Notes: generated by a model from the sequence alone, not told the origin. A DNA stretch of 64,000 nucleotides from Cystobasidiopsis lactophilus (GCA_001599975.1 BCIO01000005.1:496001-560000); one strand, 5' to 3'; positions 11,110-23,043 are shown, counted from the stretch's first letter. Translations and numbers: made by a program.

Positions 11110-11968
11110 GCTCTCTTCCGAAGAGACCTGATAGTCTGCAAACAAATCCTGTCGTTCACAAGCCAAAACTCAGTCGGATAACACGAGGCTGGAGACTGAC
11201 ATGGACCACTCCTGGGTGGGGGCGAGAGACAATGGGCACGCCACTCCGACTTGCTCTTGCCCACGCTCCAGCAATCTCTCAGCTCTGTCATTGTCGAGAC
11301 AGCTGGGAGTTCTCTCTTCTGAATATAGTTCTGAGGCACGACGATGACTCCTCTTGCGGAGGTGCTCATCCGTGTCGCTCCCGCCGCTTGCCTCGCTACA
11401 GAAGTCGGCCTTGCCCTGAAACCCGTCGAAGTGCTCTAGAATCGCGGCATTAGTCTGTTCTCTATGATCTCTCGCCTTAATATACTCTCCTCCATCGGAG
11501 AGCGCCTCGCCCGCGAAAGCAGACGCTGTTCGTTCTCGCGTTCGGACGGGACGAGCTCAGGTGCTTCTTCTGTCGTGACGCTTTCTCTTCCTCACCCTGG
11601 TCTCTTTTTCTCCTTTCCTGCTTGCGGATCTGGTCTGAAGTGAGATGCTGAGTACTGCTCGACCGCCTACGATTCGTCATATGTGAGACTTGGCCCAGCT
11701 TTCAATGACAGCGCCTTTTCTTCCCGAAAGCTGAAGAGCTAAGATGATGCCAGGACAGAAGCATACAGATGTACACCAGCAGACAGCACGTACCTGATCC
11801 GCCCCAGGCGTGCTCTTACAGAAGCTGCTCCGCCCCAGGCGTGCTCTTACAGAAGCTGCGGGTGACTTGCTCTGGTCTTCAAAAAGCGCCGGTCATGTCT
11901 CTCTCCCACTCCTTCACTGAAGCCTCCCTCCATCACCGCTCTCCTCCTTCACTGGTCAATTTTATGCT
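11110..11968. other. Intergenic region with a 31-bp tandem repeat
   Basis: About 860 bases between the phosphatase stop and the orphan gene. It contains a perfect two-copy 31-bp repeat at 11798-11859. A basic minus-strand ORF (11680..11477, 67 aa, rich in R/S/K) is present but shows no family signal, and I do not call it. Confidence 0.45.
11798..11859. repeat. 31-bp perfect tandem duplication
   Basis: Two identical adjacent copies, 11798-11828 and 11829-11859, each beginning tccgccccagg and ending agaagctgc. They lie about 110 bases upstream of the orphan gene start, so they could duplicate a promoter element. Perfect identity suggests a recent slippage or duplication. Confidence 0.9.
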
Positions 11969-14529
11969 ATGGCTGCGAACTCTGCGCCTTCTTTTGGAGA
12001 TTTATGGAACGAGGCCACTTCCAAGTATAAGAGTCACTCAATTTACGCAAATCTAACCGGTGAGGCGCGTCGCACTTCCATATCCTACCTCTAAAGCAGT
12101 AGTCAGACTTCGCCGGCAAATTCGACGAAAAAGTTGAGAAAGGACACGGACAGTATGCCCCGGCTGTCTTCGTAGTCTTTCTGCCAGAACACCTCTGCGG
12201 GACCTCGTACTGCCTATATGATGTCATTTTCTTCGACATATGGCAGCTTCGAGCTCATGTAGAGCGTTCTCTCAAGAAAAACCGCGCCAGTACGTTCGAG
12301 ATCCCGGAAGCTACAGCATTCATCATTGGCTGACGCTGTCACCACAGTCACTTTATTCCTGGTGTACGATGAAAGTCACACTCGGACCCTGGCTGTCCAA
12401 GAGCTTGGCGACAGGGTTTCGAACAATGTCTTCATTGATCTTCGCGACAGAATTATGATACATTGGGTCAAAAGGACAGACAAGGCCCCCATTCCTGCGG
12501 ACACTATCTCTTCCATCAAAGATGGTCTATGTGGAGCCTCATCGTCTTCATCGCCTTCAGGAGTGATGCTTTACTGGTTGGGTTACGATGAACCTTGGGC
12601 GGCTGATATCCTGCGCTCACTTCTCGAATCTGTCGTCCTCTCCCACGGGGTTGGTCCGTGGCACGGCATCAAATTCATGCCTAATGGTGAAAGCTTACGA
12701 CATCTCGTTCTATGTAAGAGGCGCGCCACTTTTCTGCTCCCGCCGAGCTTCTGATTAAACCTCGACAAAGCCGTGCCCGCGTACTTCATCAAAGATTTAT
12801 GGCCACGCCTCCACGAAAATGCGCTTCAAAGAGACCAGACCCATTACACTGAAATAGCCGAGTTCATCAAAGATTGCCCGGCAGGAGATCGAGGACAGCT
12901 TGCAGCTTGTAAGGTCCCTGTCAGCAGTCTGTGCTAATGCTGAAGCAGATTTTTCTTAGTTACGGAGGCCTTTGCCTATGGCCTTCCTAATCGCGGTGCT
13001 CAAGCCAATCGTGTAGTCCATCAGCTCCATGACGAGCATTTGTACTCGCCGGACCTACCCTCCGCCTTACAAAGCCTCGGCAAAGCCTGTATGTTCTGGG
13101 ATGCGCACCGGAGTCTTTTGGCGTAAGTCTTGCGCTTCCAAGTATACCTTTAAACCACACGGTTGCTCAAACTCGTATCAGGCACCAACTTGCCAAGGTC
13201 CAAACACTCCAGCAGTCCGATGTGCTAAAGCGATGGTATCCTATGGAGCAAGACCAAAGTGTGTGCTACTATGCAAAGACCTAACCACTCTGAAGATGAC
13301 ACTAACTTTTTGGTTGCCTTTCAGAACACATTGATACTTTGCTCCAGGAAGTTCGCAAGCGCCAAGAACATGCGCCTCTCTACATGATTGTCTGCGTCCC
13401 AGAGAAACTCTATCTAGATCTAGCGGAGCACCGAGATCAACAGACTCGCTTACGTGTGCTCCACAACCTACTCGAAATCTCATCAATACACGGATTGAGG
13501 CTGTCTTCCGATGACCTCGCACGAAGTAAGTGACTCTCTGGAAGATCCCAAGAAAGGTTTCTTGACTCGGAGGACGCACAGAGCGGGTCTGTTTCTTACG
13601 TACTCGCGAGTTTTTGCAGTCTGAAGAGAAGGTCCTCAACGCATGGCTGGGTGTCGGCAATTGGTACCATTCCACCGATATGAGTATGTCCAAGAACATG
13701 CTTGATGGAGGACTGGGCGCCGTGGACGCAGGAAGAGACAAAGAGCGACATGGCCTAGCGATTTACTTCATGGAAGGCTGTCGTGCGACGGATAAATCTG
13801 TCGTCTGGCTTGCAGACCTATTGTCAACATTCGACGTCCTGGATTACTCGTACTTTGGAAGCGCCAAGGCGCCTGGGCCCCTTGGCCGCGATTTAAGCCG
13901 TTTGGAACTTTGTGCATTCTTCTGGCACTCCAAGCCTTTGTGCACGCTCAAGGGATTCCCGCAGATTTTCCTGACGGTTTCAGTTTTTTCGAAGACCGGT
14001 ACAGCGTCGACAAAGAATGGCTGACTCCGTATATGCAAAGTGTTCGACTGAACCGAGTACTCGATCCAGACCCCTCAAAGCATCCAATCAAGACCGGTCT
14101 TTGGCCCCTCGCTGTTTTCAGTAAGCTCTAAATGGTTGATGTAGATCTTTCTTATTGTGCGGTTGAAACAGCTCGCTATTGTGTGCTTGTCCGCGTTCAA
14201 GGTTACGCCACGGAAGTTATGCTGTGGCCCATGGCGAAAAGAAACACCCTGTAAGTCGATAGCTCTTCGTAAACCTACCGTTTCGCCGATGTGGCTGCAG
14301 CTATCAACGAATGTCGTTGTTGCAAAGTCTCCTGGTCCGCCGACTCCAAGAATACGTCGAACACTGGCAAGGCCGGCGGCACGACCAGGGATATGCAGAG
14401 ATGATTGAAAGAGAGGGCCTGGAAGACAAGGAGCCATCCGAATGGCTGCAGTTTTTACAGGCCAAATACCGCCTTAAGGCGAGGGCGACAAGGCAAAACT
14501 CAGGTGGACAACCCAAAATGCAATTCTAG
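11969..14529 (+). CDS. Protein of unknown function (680 aa)
   Basis: I do not recognise the family. Eleven exons (11969-12059, 12107-12289, 12348-12713, 12771-12908, 12960-13122, 13182-13258, 13325-13525, 13582-13911, 13935-14120, 14172-14250, 14301-14529) give an unbroken 680-residue frame. The frame only holds if a 23-nt intron (13912-13934) is removed; otherwise the reading frame changes inside exon 8. The protein looks globular, with short alternating hydrophobic strands and helices (AVFVVFLPEHL, ITLFLVYDESH, LYMIVCVPEKL) and a basic C-terminus (LVRRLQEYVEHW, KYRLKARATRQ). There is no signal peptide or clear membrane segment. ATG 11969 is the first in frame with exon 2. Confidence 0.6.
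13912..13934 (+). other. 23-nt ultra-short intron
   Basis: Begins gtgcattc and ends ctccaag. Removing it joins GAA CTT T to CC TTT GTG and keeps the frame open from both sides (RLEL|SFVHAQGIPADF). The whole coding sequence then sums to a multiple of three. Confidence 0.6.
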
Positions 14530-15245
14530 AGCCTTTTTTTTAAGAAAGGGCACCGTTGTCTAAGACGAGCGTGTGAGTGTGACTTTGGTCGCAACCCTTG
14601 AATGAACTGCGACTAGCAGCTTGCTGGGAGGCATGCAGCAAAGGGCAGGACGCTGCGCGCTGCCGTATGTTGAGCATAACCGAACCTGGGAGAGGATCGG
14701 TCAGCTGAATTGCGCGAGATGAAAGGTGTAACCTAGAGCCGAACCTGGAGATTTGCCACTCGGGCCGCCACCAAGCCGGAGCCCAAGTGTAAGAGGCGGC
14801 ATTGATCAGCCTGTGCCTCTCGTCACAAATGCATCAGATCAGAATGGATGAGTCGAGGAAGAACGCACGAGCATGAAGGCTGCTACACAGTCCTCTGTTG
14901 GCTGCGACCGAGACAACTTGACCCCTCGACGGCGAAACTGAACTCAACCTCGAAGTCGCCGGCGGCCATGTCGGTCTGGACCAGCGCACCAACGAGAGAG
15001 CACAACCAATGTTGGACGGCTGGATGTAGAGATAAGCAAATGCATCAGCTCTGGATCAAACCGAGGGACAAGCAGAAGTCCTCGCACCTGGACTCTTTTC
15101 CTTGGCTTCCGCTTCTGATGCCCATCCCACTCTAGCGATGCAGGTTTCACTGACTGTGACGGCACAAGAACGCTTTTCAACTCGGATCCAAGTAGATGAG
15201 GGAGGGAGGCCAGCGCACCCTCCATGAGAGACAAAAGCCGCCTCT
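14530..15245. other. Convergent intergenic region
   Basis: About 715 bases between the ends of the orphan gene (+) and the Tim17-like gene (-). A T-run follows the orphan stop at 14535. Short ORFs on both strands have no recognisable product. I see nothing further in it. Confidence 0.5.
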
Positions 15246-16089
15246 TCAAACTTTCGCTTCCTCCACTCCATTAGCATTGCCACCAGCTTGCTTCTCCGCC
15301 TTGAGCCTCTGCCGCTCTCGGTACTCGTCATCTGGAATTTTTCTGCAGGTCGCCCAATTCTTATAAGAAAACGCTTTCCGCCTTCAAACTGGTAGTGAGT
15401 GATCCACCTGATAGGAGCGTAGGAAGCCAGCTTGTCCAAGAAGGACACCTTCTCCTTGAGCTCCGCCGTCGAGCTCTGGGACTCTTGGCGGGCGAGGTAT
15501 TGGACGCGCAGGAAGTAGAGCTCGTTGACCAGGATCTGCATGGCCGAGGCGCCCAGAGCGGTGGTGAATGCCCCAGAGAAGAATCTTCTAGGCCCACCTG
15601 TTCGCCCGACTTCTCTATTAGCTCGAGAAAAGGCGAGCTGATGGGGAGGCAAGAGGACGAACGAAAGTAAGCGAGCAAGCCGCCGCCCGAGAGCGCCCCG
15701 GCCGCAGCGGATTCGAGGATGTTTTGGGTGTGGAACGAGTTGGCTTCCCAACCCAAGGAGCGCGAGGCTGGGATGCAGAGGTATTCCCTGAAAGCTGTCC
15801 ACCCGGCAGGATTCGCATGAGCTCGAGCAGGGAGGCTCATGGAGTCAGGAGCCAGACGAACAGAAGAAAGTCAAGGCGAAAATGCTAGTGTTGAGCCCTA
15901 CGGAGAAGGCGGTTGGGATGGCAGGCACATTGCGAGAGAGGCCAATCAAGCTGCCGGCGACCGCCCCAGCCGAGCCTGCGTCCACTTTCAGCGGCCAGCC
16001 TGCGCAGTGATCCAAGCAGCGGCCATACCGAATGCTAAAGAGCGAGTGGCCACGGTCAAAGGCGCGCCTTCATCGACGGCGAAGACCAT
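15246..16089 (-). CDS. Tim17/Tim22-like small membrane protein
   Basis: Five exons (16089-16029, 15999-15862, 15794-15663, 15597-15408, 15381-15246) give 218 residues. The first half has glycine-rich membrane segments (GSAGAVAGSLIGLSRNVPAI, FSVGLNTSIFALTFF) followed by FREYL, and a second glycine-rich pair (ESAAAGALSGGGLLAYFRG, FFSGAFTTALGASAM). This pattern resembles Tim17/22-type mitochondrial inner-membrane proteins; the exact family is not certain. The charged C-terminus contains IPDDEYRERQRLKAEKQ. Two introns are ultra-short (29 and 26 nt), and without removing them the frame breaks. No counterpart with a known substrate can be named. Confidence 0.62.
15382..15407 (-). other. 26-nt ultra-short intron in Tim17-like gene
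   Basis: Reads gtggatcac...tttgaag on the minus strand. Splicing joins ATC AG to G CGG AAA and opens the C-terminal frame that ends at 15246. A 19-nt alternative ending at the internal cag leads to an early stop. Confidence 0.55.
16000..16028 (-). other. 29-nt ultra-short intron in Tim17-like gene
   Basis: Reads gtatggccg...ctgcgcag on the minus strand. Splicing joins TTC G to GC TGG and gives RSLAFGWPLKVDAGSAGAV. Unspliced, the frame meets TGA within a few codons. Confidence 0.6.
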
Positions 16090-16240
16090 CACTGATTTTT
16101 GTTGATTCGCGGCAGCTCGTTGCTTGAGCGGAAGAGCCTCCTGTCGACCCTCGGCGACCTGAGAACGGCGTGTGGCAGCGAGTGAGAGTAGAGCTAGACG
16201 CGCGCGCAGGTGCAGAGCAGAAGCAAGTGGGCGAGCGACG

Positions 16241-19200
16241 ATGTCGAACAACATCAAGGTGCGCACTCCTGCATTGGCCTCTCGCTCGCATGAAGCTGAC
16301 CTGTCGCTTGCTGCGTCGCTCAGGTCGTGTGCCGGTGCGTTCCCAGCCTCGCAGTATACTAGCACAGTATGCAGATGCACCGAACACACAGGTTCCGGCC
16401 GCCGAACGCGCTGGAGCAAACGCAAGGGTCCGACATTGTCGTCGCCATCGACCCGACGTGGACGACGGTGAAGCTCAAGTCGCAGGAGTTCGCCAAGGGC
16501 CCAGAGGCGGATGGCTTCACCTTTGACCGCGTGTTCCCCATGAACACCCAGCAGGCCGAGGTGTTCCAGTTTGGCGTCAAGGAGATTGTCGACGGTGCGT
16601 TGCTTCGTCCCTTACCTCTAGCTCACTGGGCTGCGTCTGACGTCGCCTCACACAGATGTGATCAATGGTTACAATGGAGTGAGTCTTGGTCCTTGTCAGG
16701 CCCGGTCGAGAGGCGGAGTTGATGTTTATGCGCACCAAACAAGACGGTGTTTGCGTATGGCCAGACTGGTCAGGAGGCTTTACCTTACCCTTCCTTATGA
16801 GAGTAGCTCATGCGATGGAGGTGTCTTGACAGGTTCTGGCAAGACGTTCACGGCGCGCTTAGGTCTCTCCTTAAGCATATAATTCATGCTTAGATTTGTC
16901 CATTGATGCACAGATGATGGTGAGCTCGCTCTCTCCCTATATCCAACGTGGATATTCCATGAAGAGGAAGATCACAGGGAGCCGACATTGAAGACAACGA
17001 GCTCAAAGGGCTGATCCCCCGCATCACCGAGCAGATCTTCGCCTCCATCATGTCCTCCCCTGCGAACCTCGAATACCTGGCAAGTCGAGCCTCATCTTAG
17101 ACAATAAATCTATCTTAGAGATACTACCCGTTTGCAGGTCAAGGTGTCTTTCTTTGAAGTTTACATGGAGCGCATCCGCGATCTGCTCGCTCGTGAGTGG
17201 ATTTGCAACCCTAGAAGGTGCTCTTCTAATCTTGCAACGGAATCTCACAGCTCAAAACGACAACCTGCAAGTGCACGAAGAGAAGAGCAAGGGCGTGTAC
17301 ATCAAGGGCCTCTCCGACTTCTACGTCGCCAGCGCCGGCGAGGTGCTCGAGATCATGCGCCAGGGCGGGTCCGCCCGCGCTGTGTCCGCCACCAACATGA
17401 ACGCCGAGTCCTCCAGGTCCCACTCCATCTTCGTCATCACCATCACCCAGCGCAACACCGAGACCGGCTCGCAGAAGCACGGCAACCTCTACCTCGTCGA
17501 CTTGGCCGGTTCGGAGAAGATTGGCAAGACGGGCGCCTCGGGCCAGACGCTGGAGGAGGCCAAGAAGATCAACAAGTCCCTCTCGTCTTTAGGCAACGTC
17601 ATCAACGCCTTGACGGACGGCAAATCCACCCACATCCCCTACCGCGACTCCAAACTCACCCGCATCCTCCAAGAATCCTTGGGCGGCAACTCCCGAACGA
17701 CGCTGATCATCAACTGCTCGCCGTGCGGGTACAACGAGCCGGAAACGCTGTCCACCTTGCGCTTCGGCATGCGCGCCAAGACGATCAAGAACAAGGCTAG
17801 AGTCAACGCCGAGCTCTCCCCCGCCGAGCTCAAGGCCTTGCTCAAGAAGGCCCAGAGGGACGTGGCCTCGTACTCGGCCTACATCGCCTTGCTCGAGGGC
17901 GAACTCAAGACTTGGCGGGACGGTGGCAAAGTCGAGAAAGCCAACTGGGTCTCGCTCGACCAAAAGGCCTCGCTCGCAGCGCCGGCCATGATGGCTGAAG
18001 ACTCGGCTTCTGGAGCCACCTCGCCCAAAGGCAATGTGTCGCCGGGAATGGCCAGCCGGCCTTTCACTCCCGTCAACCCGCTGCTGGACAACTTAAGAGA
18101 AGGCGCAAGTAGACCGGAAACGCCTTCGGTTTCGGCGCTAGACAAGGACGAGCGGGAGGACTTCTTGAGGAGGGAGAACGAGTTGACCGACCAATTGGCT
18201 GAGAAGGTTCGGCAATGCGACTTCATTATGATCTCCTTTTGGAGCTCATGGGCCTTAATTTGTTTGATGGACAGGAATCGGCGTTGGCCTCTTTGGAGAA
18301 GATGGTTGGCGAACTCCGGGAGGAGCTGCGCTTCTTCCGGGATCAGGAGAACTCGATCAGCGAGGTGGGTGGCGTGCGCTTTACGACAGATGAATCCTTC
18401 GCAGATGAATCCTTCGCTCATCTATTTCGGTCGACGTTGTCCATAGGATAACAAACGGATGGGCACTGAGCTCAACGACCTTCGGCTGCAGCTCGAGCGC
18501 GTGCAGTACGACTCCAAAGAGGGCACCATCACGCTGGACGCTGTGCGCGAGCAAAACGCCGAGCTCACGACCGAGGTCGAGGACCTGCGGCGGCAGCTCA
18601 ACGAGCTCAAGCTCACCTCCCGTGGGCTGTCCCAAGAGGGCAAGGAGAAGAAGAAGGCCGAGAAGATGGCGGTGCTCATGGGCAACTTTGACACGGGCGG
18701 CATCTCGGAGAAGGAGGAGCAGATCCGAGCGACTCTCAAGAAGCTCGACGAGGCCGTGCTCAACGCGGACACGCTCACGCCGGAGGACATGTCCACCTTG
18801 CAGGGCCAGCTCAAGGACGCCCAGCAGCTCGCTCAAGATCAGCAGTACAAGATTGCGACTTACGTTGAAGAGCTCGAGCTCACCACTCGAAGACGGGACG
18901 AGGTCGAGACCCGGCTGGCTCAGGTCGAGCAAGACTACGAGGAGCTGCTGGACAAGAGCCTGCATGACGGCGGGGACGTCAACGGTTCCGAGTTCACTCC
19001 GCAAGACGTGCAGGAGCTGCGCTTGCGCTTGGAGGCGCAATACGCTTCCAAGAGAGATGCAGCCGCCAAGGAGATCGCCGACCTTAAGCTGCAGCTGGAG
19101 CACAAGGTGTCCGAGAACCGCAACCTCGAAGTATCCATCGAATCCGTCAAAGGCGCCAATGAAGAGCTCAAGGTAAGTTCATTGCCTCCCTCTATCTCCT

Positions 19201-20194
19201 GCAGAGATTTATACCACGGGATGTGCCCACAGCGCGCTTTTGCTGTTACGGCGGCCGGCATCGAAGGTGGCAAGGATTTGGCCGAGAGCGCGAAGGACAT
19301 GGAGCGCATCCGCAAGACGATGGCAGGCCAGTTGGCCGACTTTGAAACCATGAAGAAGGCTTTGATGAAGGACCTTCAAGATCGGTGCGAGAAGGTGTGT
19401 TTCCTGTCGTTCCAATGTCTGCTCCAACGTTGTGCTGAAGATGTTGTCTCTTATAGGTGGTCGAGCTGGAGATGTCGCTAGACGAGACGCGCGAGCAGTA
19501 CAACACGGTCGTTAAAGCCAGCAACCACAAAGCGCAACAGCGCAAGATGGACTTTTTGACGCGCAATCTCGAGTACGCTGTCTCCTCTTTTGTCTTGGGG
19601 ACGCTAGGTCTGATCGCGCCCCATAGCCAATTGGTGTCTATTCAAAGACAGGCGAGCGCTATTGAAGACAGTGCGCACGTTGATTGCTGACTTGCATCCC
19701 AGCTGGTCGATCAAAACCAAGCTTTGAAGAAGGACATCAGCGTTGCGGAGCGGAAGTTGGTAGCGCGAAACGAGCGCATTCAGAACCTCGAGGCGCTACT
19801 GCAAGACTCGCAGGACAAGCTCGACCAGCAGAATCAGCGGTTCGCCATTCAAATGGCCGAGATCAATCGGCGCCTGGAGACAGCCCGCGACAGTTCGTCT
19901 CTTTCTCTTATTGTCAGTGGTCACGTCTGATAGTAGACCACAGGCGCATCACAATCCAAAGGAAGCTCATTTGGTGGCTTTTCGCGACTGGCCAAACCCC
20001 TTCGCGGGCAAGGGCCTGCCGCACCGGCGTCCGAAGCCTCCAAAACCCCGTGAGTCGTCACTTCGTGTGGAATGGCTTGCGTCGGCTGACAGGACTGCCC
20101 TCGCAGTACTGCCCCTGGTGAGCATTCCCCTCTTAGCGCACACTTGGTCGTTGCTGATTTCAAAGTTGCTGCAGCTCGGTCTTCTTGGTTTTAG
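16241..20194 (+). CDS. Conventional kinesin heavy chain (kinesin-1)
   Basis: Nineteen exons sum to 957 residues. Motor domain about 1-330: VVCRFRPPN, P-loop GQTGSGKTFT, switch I NAESSRSHSIF, switch II DLAGSEKIGKTG, and HIPYRDSKLTRILQESLGGN. The neck and stalk are coiled coil. The tail carries AERKLVARNERIQNLEALLQ, the fungal kinesin-1 signature, then the autoinhibitory SRLAKPLRGQG and ends RSSWF. This is a plus-end microtubule motor for organelles and endosomes. Exons near the start are tiny: 18, 11, 20 and 6 nt (16241-16258, 16324-16334, 16833-16852, 16914-16919). Three introns appear to use GC donors: 16853-16913, 17080-17137 and 19652-19702. The last intron (20118-20165) is optional, since reading through also reaches the same end. 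Confidence 0.93.
18387..18416. repeat. 15-bp tandem duplication inside a kinesin intron
   Basis: cagatgaatccttcg occurs twice in a row (18387-18401, 18402-18416) within intron 18365-18446. It is probably a neutral slippage product. Confidence 0.85.
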
Positions 20195-20708
20195 TGAGCG
20201 GGATTTGCTCTCCTCTGCCCACCTTGTTAAGCTGATACCCTTTGTGCAGTGCATAGACAGTTTGAATGTCCTATACCCTCGCATGGCGATATCGGGCTTG
20301 CTTGCAATTACGAGCAGCAGCGCTTTTACCTGCTTATCTTCTCTCCCCTCTTGTTTTCTGTGGGCGCCTGTAAAATCTGCACGAACCGCAAGTTTGGAAA
20401 TTTGCGGTGGCAAACAACGATTTGCCGACCGAGCTCCTTTCCTTGAAACAGCCACAGAACGCATGATATGCTCCTCGGTTCCTATCGGGTCTGTTCTTGA
20501 GACTTGCTGCCTATGATTGCGCGCTTCGAACCGAAGAAAGTGACCAGATCAGTGCCAGTCAGCCGGCACCTTTGCTTGGGCGATGATCCACCGAGGCCGC
20601 GCTGGATCATGATGCGGGGCCCGCCTGCATTTAAACTTGGCCCTTTGCTCACTCTTAAACGGCCAGGCTGGTGTTAGAGACTGTTTATCATTGAAGAGAG
20701 GCCGCGCA
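20195..20708. other. Intergenic region, kinesin / OBAP-like gene
   Basis: About 515 bases containing the kinesin 3' end and the promoter of the downstream gene, both on the plus strand. There are short pyrimidine-rich tracts but no supported ORF. Confidence 0.45.
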
Positions 20709-21704
20709 ATGGATTATGACGAGCACGAATCGACCGCGCTAGACTCAGAAAGCTGGGGATCCGATGAAGAGGAGGCAGAGCAGATCCAGGAGTTCAAGCC
20801 CGTCAGCCAAATACATCGCCACTTGTGTGCATTTCACGCCTACGCGGACGATCCAAACGTAGGTGCCTCTTGTGCAGTGGGCGAGGAGTGGCACCCGCTC
20901 ATTTTGGAGCAGCGGCATGTCCGAGCTCATCACTTTTGCACTCATTGGTCCAAAGACGTCCAGCAAGCAATCATATTTGACTCCGACGATCCCAAGGCGC
21001 GCTTGATTGGCATTGAATATCTCGTTTCTGAGGTGGGTCACTTTGTTCATGCGCATGAATTTCCGCTTTTGAAGCTGACATTGCGCGGTCGATCCAGCGA
21101 ACCTTTGCCGGCCTTCCTGATGACGAGAAGAAGTACTGGCACAGCCACAAGTTCGAAGTTGAGAGCGGTTTGGTGATGATGCAGACCAAGTCGCGCATAC
21201 TGAGTCAGTTGCTCTGCCTCTTGCCGCCCACGAACCCCGTCGAATAAGTTCCTCGATTCAGACAGCCTCAATGATGAGGTGGAAAAGCCTGCGATGCTGG
21301 GGCTTCGACGAATGTATGGAAAAGCAGTTCATACATGTAAGCCTCTATCACAATCCTCCCGCGGCCATCCTTCTCATCGCGTCTCAAGGGCAACACGATA
21401 TACACCCTGACGTTCCTATGGGTACGGAACTTCAAATATGCTGACGCAATGTAGCTCAATAGTCGAACCAGGCCCACCGCAGCTGATGATGTCCATCGTT
21501 TCGGAGGACAAGATGGACCAGCAGCCCCTCAAGACTCTGGTCTCGAAGCGCGACGTCGACCTTGGCATCTCCACCAACTACAAGCGGCAACACAGGAAGA
21601 GCTACTTGCCTCAAGACGGCTTCGAGCCGGACGCCTCTGCCGACTGCTGGCGGTCAGGAGAGGTCCCACAATTCGAACCCATTTCCAAGAAGGTGTCTCT
21701 ATAG
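20709..21704 (+). CDS. Oil-body-associated protein-like (DUF1264)
   Basis: Five exons (20709-21032, 21098-21203, 21262-21336, 21389-21421, 21463-21704) give 259 residues. The family blocks are in order: [26 protein letters not shown]-type [65 protein letters not shown] and [12 protein letters not shown]1264 proteins are known from plant oil bodies and from fungi, and their biochemistry is unresolved. The acidic N-terminus ([12 protein letters not shown]) is extra. The family blocks fix each splice, including the 33-nt exon 4. Confidence 0.85.
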
Positions 21705-23043
21705 CATTGTTTGTCATATTCATCATCAATTTGCACTTCACCATGGTCTTCTTTGTCGCATCTTTCTTGGTCGTGTTCCTGTCGGCTGCTCGCTTCCGCT
21801 TGCCGGCGCCTACTCCCGGGTCCGAAGTCTATCTCACTTTCCTGCTTCCGGCGGCCCTCTTGGGTGTTTCGGGGTGTAGCACCGTCTCCTTCGTACGCCC
21901 ATCTTGCTTTGTCGTAGCCCACGCGGAGGTCGGGCGGCAGAAGGTGGCGGCCTTCGCTTCTTGCCCGCTTCTGGCGCATCTGGTGCGTTTCGAGTCCCCA
22001 AAAGCTTGTGGTCACTTGGGCGCTGATAGCGCAGAGAGCCGCATGCAGACACCGCCACTTTACGTGGCAAGATGCTGGCACACGACCTCTCAGACGAAGC
22101 TTCTCCGACGCCAGCCACATGAGCTCTTACATGGGTCCCGTCGGCGAGACATGGTGTCACGGGCGATGCAGTTCGGAAGCGCCAAACCTAGGATCCATCG
22201 ATTGCGAGGGAAGAGGAGTCAACTAAGGAGGCACCTCCGTGCGCGCTCCTCGGAGCCGCTGATCTTGCTTCGCTTTGGTCGCTCAAAGAGCCGTGCGCTT
22301 TGGTTGACTTTGGCTATCTTTTCAGCGTGTAGTTCTGTACCAAAAGGCAAACAGGAACAGGGGAAGTTTCGGGAACGACGGTTGAAACGATGCGTCTGAA
22401 ATCGATTGGCGCAAATTCTTTCGGTCTGCTGCCGTCACCCTCAGTTCTTGCTCCGGCAAGCCCCTGCTTAATTCCTTGCACATACGACCTGTACAGAAGC
22501 TGTAGAGGTGGCCAAGCAGAACCCAAGGCGGCCACAATTCGCCCTAGCGCACGCCTTCTCATCATTCTCTGCTTTGTCGCCTCGAATCTATCTGGCTTCC
22601 TGTGCCCGCCGAGCCTCTTGACCCCGAACGACCTTCGCTCTCTCTGTCCTCGACCACCACCTCCTGCCCTGTCCCATTTGTGTGTGCCGCGCCGTTTGCA
22701 CAGTGTTTCAACAAAATTCCAACCTGACCAGCTTGTCGCCTTCCTGCGGTCGAAGCGCACACGTTGCTCCCTTTCCTTCACCCCTCTTTTTCGCGCTCTT
22801 GTTAAGGCCTGCGAGCGCTCCCTGGCCCGGCATTGCCTTCCCTTAAGACCCCAAGGTGAGCGCAACCGCCCTCCCCTCCGCATCCTGCGTTGGCATTGAC
22901 ACTTTTTTGACAAAGGAAAATTTTGGTCGCGTGCTTTAGCGTTGTGACCAGACACGATCAAAAGTATATACACAGTACGCGGAAAACCCGTTCTGAGCCA
23001 TTCGGCGAGGAGTCTCACCCGCCAATGCAGTTCCTTGGACAGC
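21705..23043. other. Long region before the Pumilio gene without a supported gene
   Basis: About 1.34 kb. Two long open frames exist (+ 21707-22399, and - 23285-22314, which overlaps Pumilio exon 1), but both are arginine/serine-rich, of skewed composition and without family features. The region is pyrimidine-rich near 22700-22860, as expected of a promoter and 5' leader. Pumilio mRNAs often have long leaders, so I read it as regulatory sequence. Confidence 0.4.

Noticed and set aside
13850-13935. Apparent frameshift in the orphan gene, suggesting a pseudogene
   Set aside because: A 23-nt GT...AG intron at 13912-13934 restores the frame and makes the coding sum divisible by three, so a living gene is the simpler reading.
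21707-22399. Plus-strand 230-codon open frame with a hydrophobic start (MFVIFIINLHFTMVFFVASF)
   Set aside because: It starts just after the OBAP-like stop, its C-terminal half is arginine/serine-rich and shows no domain. It could be 3' UTR.
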